Assembly: GCF_022345965.1 (NCBI RefSeq) | Contig: NZ_JAKRMU010000002.1 | Span: 247,718-311,717, forward strand | Origin: Corynebacterium sp. ACRQK | Lineage (GTDB): Bacteria > Actinomycetota > Actinomycetes > Mycobacteriales > Mycobacteriaceae | DNA: 64,000 bases | Reading direction: 5' to 3' | Part shown: piece after piece, positions 1 to 8,014 of the stretch | Numbering within the stretch: position 1 is the stretch's first letter | How the letters are laid out: each line of letters starts with the position of its first letter | Notes under the pieces: generated by a model | The model's database searches: none | What the model was told of the DNA's origin: nothing | Seen by the model: only the letters and a program-made list of their open reading frames with translations | Program-made: the position numbers and the translations under genes

Positions 1-517
1 GCGCGCGGTGCCAGAGGCCCTGGCATGTCCAGATGCCTACTTGGTCGCCAACACGAGTTGCAAGAGCCCAGGCGAGCCCTGGTCCGACGTGCTCATCCTT
101 TGGATTTCTGACGCCATGTGTCGCCACGTCGAAAGTTATCTGTCCGCACTCGGGATCGAGTGAGCGTACGGTGTACCAACGTAGATTCGGGCGTTGGGTC
201 TCCGGCATGGCTGCAACGCTTGCGCGGATATTGGCGCCACCTCCGTGGAGTGGTAGATGGAGATTCTCGCCGGGCTTAGCGGGCATAAAGAGGCCAAAGA
301 ACTCGTCCGGGCCGGAAAGCTGAAAGCCGACTAGCTCGGGGGAGCGGATGACAATCCTCTGCAGGTTCTCTGCCGGGGTACTGACGTCGTAAACGGTGGC
401 GCGGATGATCTGGTGGTCTGGTTCAGCTGGGGCGGTCAGGAGTTGGTGGTCAGAGAAGGCCGCGCGGTACGCGGGAGCGTTCGCTGGGGTACTCAAGATA
501 GACGGAATCACGTTCAT
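1..517 (-). CDS. Siderophore-interacting protein (FAD/NAD(P)H ferric-siderophore reductase family), 3' part outside window
   Basis: About 172 N-terminal residues are visible, starting at the ATG that ends at 517 and read leftwards off the window. The sequence has the family hallmark W-Y-T-V-R (about residues 114-118), which in SIP/ViuB-type flavoproteins contacts the flavin, followed by the beta-strand 'GQITFDVATHG'. The N-terminal part fits the FAD-binding barrel. Family members reduce ferric siderophores in the cytoplasm to release iron. A DtxR-type iron box lies 9 bp upstream of the start, so iron repression is very likely. The stretch after THG (VRNPKDEH) is unusual for the family and its DNA resembles a decayed copy of the dispersed repeat found elsewhere in the window. 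Confidence 0.88.
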   Translation of the reverse strand, partial: MNVIPSILSTPANAPAYRAAFSDHQLLTAPAEPDHQIIRATVYDVSTPAENLQRIVIRSPELVGFQLSGPDEFFGLFMPAKPGENLHLPLHGGGANIRASVAAMPETQRPNLRWYTVRSLDPECGQITFDVATHGVRNPKDEHVGPGLAWALATRVGDQVGIWTCQGLWHRA

Positions 518-525
518 AGTGGGGC

Positions 526-544
526 TTAGCTTACCCTTACCTAA
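526..544 (-). promoter_or_regulatory. DtxR iron box
   Basis: On the minus strand the 19-mer TTAGGTAAGGGTAAGCTAA matches the DtxR consensus TTAGGTTAGCCTAACCTAA at 15 of 19 positions, and the 5' half-site is complete. It lies just upstream of the siderophore-interacting protein start, overlapping where the promoter should be. Iron-loaded DtxR would repress the gene. Confidence 0.82.
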
Positions 545-573
545 AGCAAAAGTGAAAGGGTGAGGGGCAGAAA

Positions 574-584
574 AAGCCCCGCGG
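574..584 (-). terminator. Distal arm of a terminator split by the IS3 element
   Basis: AAGCCCCGCGG here is the exact reverse complement of CCGCGGGGCTT at 2041-2051. On the minus strand this arm is followed by a T run. Together the two arms would form a Rho-independent terminator for the secreted-protein gene at 2123-2488. They are now 1.4 kb apart because the insertion sequence lies in the former loop. Confidence 0.75.
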
Positions 585-629
585 GGATCCGAGGATGAAC
601 TGGCCCCCGAAAGTTGGACTGGTTTAATT

Positions 630-1451
630 CTAGGCGGTTAGGGCTTCAAGGGTCTGATTCCGATATTGCATCGGGGTCAGGCCCTTGAGTCGTTGTTGGA
701 CGCGTTCGGTGTTGTACCACCCGATGTACTCGTCGATCGCTTGGTTGAACTCTGCGACCGTGTCGAAGACTTCACCGTGGTACATCTCGGTTTTCAAGTG
801 CCCGAAGAAGTTCTCCATGACCGCGTTGTCGTAACAGTTGGCTTTACGCGACATCGACTGAACACCACCGTTGTCACCGATCAGATCGCGCCAGGAGGCG
901 TGCTGGTACTGGAAGCCTTGGTCAGTGTGCATCATCCACCCGGGTTCAGGCGCACTCGCCGCGATCGCCTTGGACAAAGAATCGGCGGTCAACGCTGTCG
1001 ACGGTGATGTAGCCACGGTGTGAGCGACGATTGAGCGGTCGAACAGGTCCATCACCGGCGACAAATACACCTTGCGGCCTTGGACCCTGAACTCGGTGAC
1101 GTCGCTGACAAAGACGGTGTTTGGCTGATCCGGGGTGAACTTGCGGTCAAGCTTGTTGTCAGCGATGTGGCTGATCGTCCCGGTGTAGGAAACATAAGGT
1201 CTACGTTGGCGGATCTTGGCTCGAATGCCCATCTCACGCATGAGTTTGTAGACGAGTTTGTGGTTGACCACCCACCCCTGGTTACGCAGGTCAAGTAGCA
1301 CTCGTCGATAGCCGTAGCGATGCTTGTTACGTTCAAAACTTGCCCGGATCGCGTCTTTGAGCTCGGCGTGCTTATCTGGCTGGCCGAGGCGTTTCTGGTG
1401 GTAGAAGAACGTCGACCGTGGGATACCTGCTGCCTCTAGGAGGTACTCCAA
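630..1451 (-). CDS. IS3-family transposase OrfB (DDE integrase)
   Basis: This is the catalytic subunit. It has an HTH_21-like N-terminal region, then an rve integrase core. The catalytic residues sit in 'FVSDVTEF', 'MMHTDQGFQYQ' and 'NCYDNAVMENFFGHLK', with the usual K-T-E run and a 'WYNTERVQQRLKGLTP' tail. The open frame continues upstream of the annotated TTG start as far as the A7 run at 1523-1529. A -1 frameshift there would join OrfA to OrfB ('KIAGLEESGTRLKV' leading into 'LEYLLEAAG'). The real product is therefore probably the OrfAB fusion. Confidence 0.95.
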   Translation of the reverse strand: MEYLLEAAGIPRSTFFYHQKRLGQPDKHAELKDAIRASFERNKHRYGYRRVLLDLRNQGWVVNHKLVYKLMREMGIRAKIRQRRPYVSYTGTISHIADNKLDRKFTPDQPNTVFVSDVTEFRVQGRKVYLSPVMDLFDRSIVAHTVATSPSTALTADSLSKAIAASAPEPGWMMHTDQGFQYQHASWRDLIGDNGGVQSMSRKANCYDNAVMENFFGHLKTEMYHGEVFDTVAEFNQAIDEYIGWYNTERVQQRLKGLTPMQYRNQTLEALTA

Positions 1452-1489
1452 GCGGTGGTGCGACTTGAGGATGACAATCGCCTGGACTT

Positions 1490-1972
1490 TCAGGCGCGTC
1501 CCTGATTCCTCAAGTCCCGCAATTTTTTTAGATAAGCGTTTTCCGCTTCCAACCGTGCGATCTGACGGCGCAGCTTGTCTTCTTCTGTAAGCCGCTTCGG
1601 TGCAGCCGAGCCTTTGGGTCTGCCCTTCGGCTTCGGTTTTAACGCCTCATCGCCACCGTTACGCCATTGCCGCGACCAATAACTGACCAGCTGATCTGAC
1701 GACAGGCCAAACTCACGCGCAAGATCCATCTTTGTCTCGCCGGCAAGATAGCGTTGGACAACTTCCTTCTTGACCTCGAACGAGTACTGCTGCTTAATCG
1801 GTTTCTCCACAAGACATAGCCTGCCATGCAGCTTAAACCGACGACAGAGCATACGGGCGGCATACTTGGAGACACCAAGGGCATTGGCAGCGGCTGTATA
1901 ACCCATGCCTTGCTCAAATAGTTCAACCAACTGCTCGCGCTGATGCTCACTTAGCGAACTTCGTGCTCTCAA
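1490..1972 (-). CDS. IS3-family transposase OrfA (HTH and leucine zipper)
   Basis: This 160-residue protein has two helix-turn-helix-like segments (residues about 10-50 and 65-105). A basic linker 'KPKGRPKG' and a C-terminal leucine-zipper region 'LRRQIARLEAENAYLKKL' follow. OrfA proteins bind the IS ends and regulate transposition. The slippery run of seven A (minus strand, 1529-1523) lies in the last codons, exactly where IS3 elements shift -1 into orfB. Confidence 0.94.
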   Translation of the reverse strand: MRARSSLSEHQREQLVELFEQGMGYTAAANALGVSKYAARMLCRRFKLHGRLCLVEKPIKQQYSFEVKKEVVQRYLAGETKMDLAREFGLSSDQLVSYWSRQWRNGGDEALKPKPKGRPKGSAAPKRLTEEDKLRRQIARLEAENAYLKKLRDLRNQGRA

Positions 1973-2040
1973 TGAAAACTACTCCCCACTAGTCGGTAAC
2001 TGATTTCTCAGTCCAACTAATGGGGAGCAGCTCAGGATCG

Positions 2041-2051
2041 CCGCGGGGCTT
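2041..2051 (-). terminator. Proximal arm of the terminator split by the IS3 element
   Basis: This is the proximal half of the stem whose distal half is at 574-584. A second weaker inverted repeat (AGCCGG / CCGGCT, about 2087-2118) lies between this arm and the stop codon of the secreted-protein gene. It may give partial termination now that the main hairpin is interrupted. Confidence 0.65.
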
Positions 2052-2122
2052 GAAACTGTATGGCTGACCTGTCTGCTTAAGAGATCAGCCGGAACCTAGT
2101 TCCTAGCGGGAACCGGCTGTAT

Positions 2123-2488
2123 TTACTTGCCCAGCTTGCTCAGCTTCTGGAAGTTGTTGAACAGGGAAACGATGCCGCCAACCAGGGCTGCAACGGTGGT
2201 GATCAGAGTGACGACGGTGGTCAGCTTCTTCAGGCCATCGGTGTCCTCGTCCCAGCCGAAGAACTTGTCAGCGGAACCAGCCAGGTCCTTCTTGCCGGGC
2301 TCGCCGTCGTTGTTGCTGTCATCCTTGCCCGGCTTGGTTTCGGTCTTGCCGCCGTTGTCGGTGCCGTTCTCGGTGTTGGTAGCAGCGGAGTCTGCGTTCG
2401 TGGTGTCGTCAGCAACTGCAGCGGTGGAGCCAGCAACTGCAACGGTAGCGGCGGTGGTCAGAGCCAGCAGGGACTTCTTGAGCTTCAT
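2123..2488 (-). CDS. Small secreted protein, paralogue of the one at 4515-4925, unknown function
   Basis: This is a 121-residue protein. The ATG at 2488 is preferred over the in-frame GTG at 2503 because a GAGG ribosome site lies 9 nt before it. The N-terminus is a Sec signal peptide (KK, hydrophobic core, cleavage near AAVA-DD). A hydrophilic Asn/Asp/Gly/Lys-rich linker follows. The C-terminal 50 residues contain 'DKFFGWDEDTDGL' and a hydrophobic stretch 'VVTLITTVAALVGGIVSLF' that could be a membrane or amphipathic helix. The signal peptide and GWD motif match the protein at 4515-4925. I do not recognise the family. It could be an envelope or pore-forming peptide, but nothing in the sequence proves this. 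Confidence 0.8.
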   Translation of the reverse strand: MKLKKSLLALTTAATVAVAGSTAAVADDTTNADSAATNTENGTDNGGKTETKPGKDDSNNDGEPGKKDLAGSADKFFGWDEDTDGLKKLTTVVTLITTVAALVGGIVSLFNNFQKLSKLGK

Positions 2489-3097
2489 GTGTTTAATCCT
2501 CACGTGAAAGATGGTGTGTCGGCCTGAACTGGCCGTGGTACGGGGATCAATTTAACATGGCCGTGCACTTTAAGCACAGCGCAAATTTGCCACCTGCGTG
2601 CTGAAAGAGCTTATAAATGATCCTTGATTGCACCTGGGTGCAGTCTGAGAAACTCCTGCCGGGCTGAAGATACGCCCTGTCTCAAGCTTCCACTACGGGC
2701 GCCTTAATCCCCTTATGGTGCTGAAGATTCTAGATATAACCGCATGCCACAGTTGTGATCTGACCATTGATTTTGTAGCGCAAAGCACCATGCCGGTTCA
2801 GTATTAGCAGACCTGCTGGAATGGCGAGGCAACGGAGCGTGAGGAGTGTCAACAAGAGAGAAAAAGAATCGCGCGGGGGTGGGGTAACATACCCCCGCTA
2901 CGCGAAATCCGCCGCCACCCCGAAAAACTCTGATACGGCGATTTGGTTGGCCGAATAGGGGTGTGGAAGAATATAGCGGTTGCCAGAAGGCGAACCGAGT
3001 TCACGATGAACTGAACGCGCTGGCACAGACCGCGTGCGCGAGGGTCGGAAATCCCACGCACGGCAAGCAAAAATCTAGGTCAAATTAGGAGACTCAA
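2489..3097. other. Non-coding interval before rplN
   Basis: No convincing gene is seen. The interval must hold the divergent promoters of the secreted-protein gene and of rplN-rplX-rplE. An inverted repeat (GTGC...GCAC) lies around 2563-2578. A purine-rich segment near 2845-2872 looks like a decayed copy of the dispersed AGGGGGCGTCA repeat, but the match is weak. Confidence 0.5.
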
Positions 3098-3469
3098 GTG
3101 ATTCAGCAAGAATCGCGTCTGCGAGTTGCCGACAACACCGGTGCCCGGGAAATCCTGGTCATCCGTCCGCTCGGTGGTTCCGTTCGACGCTCCGCTGGTA
3201 TCGGTGATGTCGTCGTAGCTACCGTCAAGGAAGCTGCACCCGGCGGCACCGTCAAGGCCGGCGACATCGTCAAGGCTGTCATCGTCCGCGCAAAGAAGGA
3301 GACCCGTCGTCCGGACGGCTCCTACATCTCTTTCGACGAGAACGCGGCTGTCATCATCAAGGCAAACGACAACGATCCCCGCGGCACCCGTATCTTCGGC
3401 CCGGTCGCACGTGAGCTTCGCGACAAGAAGTTCATGAAGATCGTTTCCCTGGCTCCGGAGGTGCTCTAA
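3098..3469 (+). CDS. rplN: 50S ribosomal protein L14
   Basis: Full-length L14 (123 codons), starting '[16 protein letters not shown]' and ending '[10 protein letters not shown]', both typical. It binds 23S rRNA near the L19 bridge. A good ribosome site (AGGAGACTC) precedes the ATG. It is the first gene of a compact rplN-rplX-rplE unit; rpsQ, which precedes rplN in many bacteria, is not adjacent here. Confidence 0.99.
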   Translation: MIQQESRLRVADNTGAREILVIRPLGGSVRRSAGIGDVVVATVKEAAPGGTVKAGDIVKAVIVRAKKETRRPDGSYISFDENAAVIIKANDNDPRGTRIFGPVARELRDKKFMKIVSLAPEVL

Positions 3470-3784
3470 ATGAAGATCCGTAAGGGCGACACCGTACTGG
3501 TAATCTCCGGCCCGGACAAGGGTGCAAAGGGCAAGGTCATCGAGGCCTACCCGCAGCGCGACAAGGTCCTGGTCGAGGGCGTCAACCGAATCAAGAAGCA
3601 CGTTGCAAACTCCGCTCCAGAGCGCGGCGCTGAGTCCGGCGGCATCGTTACCCAGGAAGCTCCGATCCACGTGTCCAACGTGATGGTCGTTGACTCCGAC
3701 GGCAACCCGACCCGTATCGGCTACCGCTTCGACGAAGACGGTAAGAAGATCCGCGTGTCCAAGCGCAACGGGAAGGACATCTAA
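3470..3784 (+). CDS. rplX: 50S ribosomal protein L24
   Basis: 104 residues beginning with the KOW motif '[19 protein letters not shown]', which contacts 23S rRNA during early assembly. The ATG directly abuts the rplN stop codon, implying translational coupling. Length and ending are normal for actinobacterial L24. Confidence 0.99.
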   Translation: MKIRKGDTVLVISGPDKGAKGKVIEAYPQRDKVLVEGVNRIKKHVANSAPERGAESGGIVTQEAPIHVSNVMVVDSDGNPTRIGYRFDEDGKKIRVSKRNGKDI

Positions 3785-3786
3785 CG

Positions 3787-4338
3787 ATGAGCGAAAACTA
3801 CACCCCACGTTTGAAGACTCGCTACCGTGAGGAAATCCGCGAGAAGCTGAACGGCGAGTTCAGCTACGAGAACGTCATGCAGATCCCGGGCGTCACCAAG
3901 GTTGTCGTCAACATGGGTGTCGGCGACGCTGCTCGCGATTCCAAGCTGATCAACGGTGCAATCGAAGACCTGACCAAGATCACCGGTCAGAAGCCGCAGA
4001 TCCGTACCGCGAAGAAGGCAATCGCTAACTTCAAGCTGCGTGAAGGCATGCCCATCGGCGCCCGCGTTACCCTGCGTGGCGACCGCATGTGGGAGTTCCT
4101 GGACCGCCTGCTGACCGTCGCTCTGCCGCGTATTCGTGACTTCCGCGGCCTGAATGACAATCAGTTCGATGGCCACGGCAACTACACCTTCGGCCTGTCC
4201 GAGCAGTCCATGTTCTACGAGATCGACGTTGACAAGATCGACCGTCCTCGCGGTATGAACATCACCGTCGTTACCACTGCAACCAACGACGATGAAGGTC
4301 GCGCACTGCTGCGCGAGCTGGGCTTCCCCTTCAAGTAG
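3787..4338 (+). CDS. rplE: 50S ribosomal protein L5
   Basis: 183-residue L5 that binds 5S rRNA in the central protuberance. The conserved blocks '[13 protein letters not shown]' and '[18 protein letters not shown]' are present. It starts 2 bp after rplX and is followed by a strong terminator. rpsN, which often follows rplE, is not in this window. Confidence 0.99.
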   Translation: MSENYTPRLKTRYREEIREKLNGEFSYENVMQIPGVTKVVVNMGVGDAARDSKLINGAIEDLTKITGQKPQIRTAKKAIANFKLREGMPIGARVTLRGDRMWEFLDRLLTVALPRIRDFRGLNDNQFDGHGNYTFGLSEQSMFYEIDVDKIDRPRGMNITVVTTATNDDEGRALLRELGFPFK

Positions 4339-4412
4339 AAGGGCTCCGCTGAGTAAATCAGCGCTGAGACGTTAGCTCCGGCGCCGATGCTGTTGCAGAG
4401 GCGCTAACACAA

Positions 4413-4470
4413 AAAGACCCCCACTTCCCATTCGAGGAAAACTTCGAAGGTAGGGAAGTAGGGGTCCTTT
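4413..4470. terminator. Bidirectional terminator between rplE and the convergent secreted-protein gene
   Basis: Arms 4413-4429 (AAAGACCCCCACTTCCC) and 4453-4470 pair with one mismatch. They are bordered by A-rich and T-rich runs, so the hairpin can act on both strands. Confidence 0.85.
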
Positions 4471-4480
4471 ATTAGTTGAG

Positions 4481-4500
4481 GCGCGCCGCAGTCGGCGCGC
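4481..4500 (-). terminator. GC-rich hairpin at the end of the secreted-protein gene
   Basis: GCGCGCCG-CAGT-CGGCGCGC forms a perfect 8-bp stem with a 4-nt loop, just after the stop codon of the minus-strand gene at 4515. There is no long T run directly after it, but the bidirectional terminator follows. Confidence 0.65.
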
Positions 4501-4514
4501 GGCTTAGTAGACTC

Positions 4515-4925
4515 TTAGTTGGAGCCCGGGATGCCAGCGAAGGTCTTCACGATCTTGCCGATGAAGCCGATTACGTCCTTGATCTTGTCCAGGGTGGAGG
4601 TGGAGTCGTCCCAGCCGGCCAGCTTGTCGATGGAGCCCTTCAGCTTCTCCTTCTTCTCGCTGTCGATGGAGCCCTCGGTGGAACCTTCGTCCTCAGAGCC
4701 CTCGTTCTCGGAGCCCTCGTCGCCAGCCTCGGCCTCGTCGTCTGCCTCCGCCTGGTCTTCGCCCTCGGTAGCGTCCTCGGCGGCAGCCTCGTCGGTAGCC
4801 GGCTGGGTTGCGGCATCGGCGGCGACCGGTGCCTCAGCGGCGTCGTCTGCAACTGCAGCCGGAACGCCAGCCAGGGCGACGGAGGATGCTGCGGCCAGGG
4901 TGATGAGGGACTTCTTGAACTTCAA
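4515..4925 (-). CDS. Small secreted acidic protein, paralogue of the one at 2123-2488
   Basis: 136 residues with a TTG start preceded by a strong GGAAGGAGA ribosome site. The signal peptide 'MKFKKSLITLAAASSVALAG' closely resembles that of the 2123-2488 protein, with cleavage near AAVA-DD. A long Ala/Glu/Asp/Gly linker follows. The C-terminal domain 'IDKLAGWDDSTSTLDKIKDV' shares the DK-x2-GWD-x2-T-x2-L-x-K pattern with the paralogue and ends in an amphipathic or hydrophobic helix. The function is unknown. The pair brackets the rplN-rplX-rplE operon. Confidence 0.85.
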   Translation of the reverse strand: MKFKKSLITLAAASSVALAGVPAAVADDAAEAPVAADAATQPATDEAAAEDATEGEDQAEADDEAEAGDEGSENEGSEDEGSTEGSIDSEKKEKLKGSIDKLAGWDDSTSTLDKIKDVIGFIGKIVKTFAGIPGSN

Positions 4926-5312
4926 AGGAATCTCCTTCCGAGAGGGGTGTATAAAAACTGCAAAGTTGCGGCGGGGTAGTGATCGGTTCTGCGAGTTCCG
5001 ACCGGGTGCCGCAAGTCTGTACTTCGTGTACGTACAACATGTGTAGTGAATTGTGGCTCACTCTCGCAACAGGTGCAGCAAAAGTGTGAGGCAATTCACG
5101 TAACGGCTGAAACGTGCAGGTAGCGGCGCTTAATTCCTCCTGTTCTCCCGCTTATGTAGAACAAATGCTACACATAGTGTCCGCTTATCCGTCACTGCTT
5201 GACACGCCACTCTAAACCCGCACGCCACCGCTTAAGTCGCCGCTTAAGCCGCCACCCAAATCCCCGCACGTAGCCACCGTCACGGTCGCCGGCGGTTGTT
5301 GAAGGTAGTTGA

Positions 5313-5333
5313 CTCTTTTGTGACGCCCCTTGC
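5313..5333 (+). repeat. Dispersed repeat copy (CTTTTGTGACGCCCCTT)
   Basis: A pyrimidine tract followed by TGACGCCCCTT, one C shorter than the 11-mer core TGACGCCCCCT. It lies in non-coding DNA and faces another copy at 5495-5520. Confidence 0.6.
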
Positions 5334-5494
5334 CTCCGCCGGCCTTGTCCACCGACCGAAGCGCCAACGCATCCGCGGGTTCAAAGATTGCCGGGATCCC
5401 CAGCTCACGGAAGCGGTCGGGTAAGCGCGCGGGCCTTTTGGGTTCGGTCGTGACTGGGGCTGGCCTACTCCTGATCTGCTGGATTTCTGGTCCT

Positions 5495-5520
5495 AAGGGC
5501 GTCAAAAAACCAAAGAAACA
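5495..5520 (-). repeat. Dispersed repeat copy, reverse orientation, degenerate
   Basis: AAGGGCGTCA followed by an A-rich tract is the reverse complement of the repeat, with a shortened C run. With the copy at 5313 it forms an inverted pair about 160 bp apart. Confidence 0.45.
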
Positions 5521-5783
5521 GCGATTTGGGGAAACCCGCAGGTGATTGCTAGAGTTATCAGGTCTTGCGTTGCCCCATGCCCAAAACTGGGTTGGCAGCG
5601 TGAGCAGTGTAAACATCAATCCACTTTGTTGTAGGCCCCTCGCCCAATAAAGCGGCCGCGCGGACACGGCGGCGAGCACCCCACGTTATTTAGCATGGGG
5701 CGCGCTAGTAGCCAGCAAGCGCGCGGTACACGCATCCTGGGTGGGCTGGGAACCGCAATGAGAAAGGCTATGGGTCAAAACTT

Positions 5784-6182
5784 ATGACCATGACTGATCC
5801 CATCGCGGACATGCTGTCCCGCGTGCGGAACGCATCCAACGCGTTCCATGAGTCCGTCTCCATGCCTTCCTCCAAGATCAAGGCGAACATCGCCGAGATT
5901 CTGAAGGAGGAGGGTTACATCGCTGACTACACCGTCAATGACGCCAAGGTTGGCAAGACACTGGACATCGAGCTGAAGTACGGCCCCTCCCGCGAGCGTT
6001 CTATCGCCGGGCTGCGTCGTGTCTCCAAGCCGGGTCTTCGTGTGTACGCAAAGTCCAACGAGCTGCCGCAGGTTCTCGGCGGCCTGGGTGTGGCCATCAT
6101 TTCCACGTCCCACGGCCTGCTGACCGACCGTGAGGCTCAGAACAAGGGTGTAGGCGGAGAAGTTCTCGCCTACGTCTGGTAA
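5784..6182 (+). CDS. rpsH: 30S ribosomal protein S8
   Basis: 132 residues, '[17 protein letters not shown]' at the start and '[11 protein letters not shown]' at the end, both typical of actinobacterial S8. It binds the central domain of 16S rRNA. It opens the rpsH-rplF-rplR-rpsE-rpmD-rplO unit. The second ATG (5790) is an alternative start. Confidence 0.98.
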   Translation: MTMTDPIADMLSRVRNASNAFHESVSMPSSKIKANIAEILKEEGYIADYTVNDAKVGKTLDIELKYGPSRERSIAGLRRVSKPGLRVYAKSNELPQVLGGLGVAIISTSHGLLTDREAQNKGVGGEVLAYVW

Positions 6183-6200
6183 CTAGAGGAGGTCCAAACC

Positions 6201-6737
6201 ATGTCTCGTGTTGGCAAGGCACCGGTGGCTGTCCCCTCTGGCGTCACCATCAACATCAACGGCCAGTCTGTCGAGGTCAAGGGTCCGAAGGGCACCCTGA
6301 GCCAGGACATTCCGGCTCCGATCACCGTGGCACAGGAAGGCGAGGAGCTCGTCGTTTCCCGCCCGGATGATCACCGCAAGAATCGTTCCCTGCACGGCCT
6401 GTCCCGCTCCCTGGTCTTCAACATGATCGAGGGCGTGACCAAGGGCTACACCATCAACATGGAAATCTTCGGTGTTGGCTACCGTGTGCAGCTCAAGGGC
6501 AAGAACCTGGAGTTCGCACTGGGCTACTCCCACCCTGTGCTAATTGAGGCACCGGAGGGTATCACCTTCGCCGTGGATGGCAACACCAAGTTCTCCATCG
6601 CAGGTATCGACAAGCAGCAGGTCGGACAGATCGCCGCGAACATCCGCCGTCTGCGTAAGGATGATCCTTACAAGGGCAAGGGCATTCGCTACGAGGGCGA
6701 GCAGGTCCGTCGCAAGGTCGGAAAGACGGGTAAGTAA
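6201..6737 (+). CDS. rplF: 50S ribosomal protein L6
   Basis: 178 residues '[15 protein letters not shown]...' with the conserved C-terminal '[21 protein letters not shown]'-type signature. It has a clear AGAGGAGG ribosome site, and its stop codon overlaps the rplR start (TAATGA), indicating coupling. It binds 23S rRNA near the factor-binding site. Confidence 0.99.
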   Translation: MSRVGKAPVAVPSGVTININGQSVEVKGPKGTLSQDIPAPITVAQEGEELVVSRPDDHRKNRSLHGLSRSLVFNMIEGVTKGYTINMEIFGVGYRVQLKGKNLEFALGYSHPVLIEAPEGITFAVDGNTKFSIAGIDKQQVGQIAANIRRLRKDDPYKGKGIRYEGEQVRRKVGKTGK

Positions 6738-7141
6738 TGAGCAACACTGCACAAAACGAGAAGCGTCTGCCGGTGGGCAAGGACATTTCCACCCGCCGCC
6801 GCACCGCACGCGCACGTCGTCACTTCCGTATCCGCAAGACCCTCTCCGGAACCCCGGAGACCCCGCGTCTGGTAATTCACCGCACCTCTCGCCACATGCA
6901 CGCACAGGTCATCGACGATGTTGCAGGCCACACCCTGGTCGCAGCATCCACGATGGAAGCCGATGTGCGCGCTATGGAGGGCGACAAGAAGGCTCGCGGT
7001 GCGAAGGTTGGCCAGCTGATCGCCGAGCGCGCCAAGGCCGCTGGCATCGAGGCTGTCGTCTTCGACCGTGCGGGCTACAAGTACCACGGCCGCGTCGCCG
7101 CTCTGGCTGATGCTGCCCGCGAAGGTGGTCTGAAGTTCTAA
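6737..7141 (+). CDS. rplR: 50S ribosomal protein L18
   Basis: 134-residue 5S-rRNA-binding protein with the typical ending '[18 protein letters not shown]' and 'AREGGLKF'. The ATG overlaps the rplF stop codon by one base. Confidence 0.99.
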   Translation: MSNTAQNEKRLPVGKDISTRRRTARARRHFRIRKTLSGTPETPRLVIHRTSRHMHAQVIDDVAGHTLVAASTMEADVRAMEGDKKARGAKVGQLIAERAKAAGIEAVVFDRAGYKYHGRVAALADAAREGGLKF

Positions 7142-7181
7142 TGACCAACTCCACGAACAACACCAACGGAAGGAACGCGTG

Positions 7182-7823
7182 ATGTCGGGACGTGAACGTA
7201 ACGGCGGACGCTCCGCCGAGAACAACGACAAGAACGAGCGCAACGAGCGTAACGGCCGCAACGACCGCGGTGGACGTAACGATCGTCGCAACCAGCAGGA
7301 TGAGCGCAGCCAGTTCATCGAGCGCGTGGTTACCATCAACCGCGTCTCGAAGGTTGTGAAGGGCGGTCGCCGCTTCAGCTTCACCGCGCTGGTCATCGTC
7401 GGCGACGGCCAGGGCATGGTCGGCGTCGGCTACGGCAAGGCCAAGGAAGTCCCTGCCGCCATCCAGAAGGGCGCAGAAGAGGCTCGCAAGAACTTCTTCC
7501 GCGTACCGATGATCAACGGCACCATCACCCACCCGGTTCAGGGTGAGGACGCTGCAGGCATCGTCATGATGAAGCCCGCAGCACCCGGTACCGGTGTGAT
7601 CGCTGGTGGCGCTGTCCGCCCGGTGCTGGAGTGCGCCGGCGTGCAGGACATCCTGTCGAAGTCCCTGGGCTCCGACAACGCCATCAACATTGTCCACGCA
7701 ACGGTGGCTGGCCTGAAGCAGCTGGTCCGTCCGGAAGAGGTTGCCGCACGCCGTGGCAAGTCCCTGGACGAGGTTGCTCCGGCCGCTATGCTGCGCGCCC
7801 GTGCAGCAGGACAGGGGGCATAA
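7182..7823 (+). CDS. rpsE: 30S ribosomal protein S5
   Basis: The ATG at 7182 is chosen (GGAAGG upstream) over the adjacent in-frame GTG. The first 45 residues are a charged Asn/Arg/Gly/Asp/Glu-rich extension common in actinobacterial S5. The double-stranded-RNA-binding domain '[20 protein letters not shown]' and the S5 C-terminal domain follow. It acts in decoding fidelity. Confidence 0.98.
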   Translation: MSGRERNGGRSAENNDKNERNERNGRNDRGGRNDRRNQQDERSQFIERVVTINRVSKVVKGGRRFSFTALVIVGDGQGMVGVGYGKAKEVPAAIQKGAEEARKNFFRVPMINGTITHPVQGEDAAGIVMMKPAAPGTGVIAGGAVRPVLECAGVQDILSKSLGSDNAINIVHATVAGLKQLVRPEEVAARRGKSLDEVAPAAMLRARAAGQGA

Positions 7824-7826
7824 GCA

Positions 7827-8012
7827 ATGGCTTTGAAGATCACCCAGGTTAAGGGCTTGGTCGGAACCAAGCCGCAGCAGCGCGATTCCATGCGCTCTCT
7901 CGGCCTGAAGCGCATTGGCCAGACGGTCGTCCGCGAGGACAACCCGATCGTCCGCGGCCAGATCAACACTGTGCGCCACATGGTCGAGGTCGAAGAAGTG
8001 GCAGGAGAGTAA
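7827..8012 (+). CDS. rpmD: 50S ribosomal protein L30
   Basis: 61-residue L30 ('[20 protein letters not shown]'), the expected size. It lies 3 bp after rpsE and 2 bp before rplO, in the usual spc order. Confidence 0.98.
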   Translation: MALKITQVKGLVGTKPQQRDSMRSLGLKRIGQTVVREDNPIVRGQINTVRHMVEVEEVAGE

Positions 8013-8014
8013 AC

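Larger units (their letters stand above)
596..2034 (-). mobile_element. IS3-family insertion sequence, apparently intact
   Basis: The element is about 1,439 bp and carries orfA and orfB on the minus strand. Its ends are imperfect inverted repeats beginning TGA at 596 and ending TCA at 2034, with 20 of 26 positions identical. The sequence GGA flanks both sides (593-595 and 2035-2037), which fits the 3-bp target duplication of the IS3 family. No stop or frameshift other than the programmed one is seen in the transposase, so the copy may be active. It sits in the loop of a terminator hairpin. Confidence 0.92.
4926..5783. other. 858-bp non-coding interval between secreted-protein gene and rpsH
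   Basis: No credible gene is seen; the longer open frames have no recognisable protein or ribosome site. The interval holds AT-rich promoter DNA of the secreted-protein gene, with short palindromes such as GTACGTAC near 5029. There is a duplicated GCTTAAG element around 5229-5250, and an inverted pair of dispersed-repeat copies at about 5313-5333 and 5495-5520. The rpsH promoter must lie near the right end. Confidence 0.55.

Noticed and set aside
5212..5679. Open frames of 155 (minus) and 71 (plus) codons in the interval before rpsH
   Set aside because: No ribosome site and no recognisable domain or hydrophobic pattern; the two frames overlap each other and cross repeat copies. Treated as non-coding.
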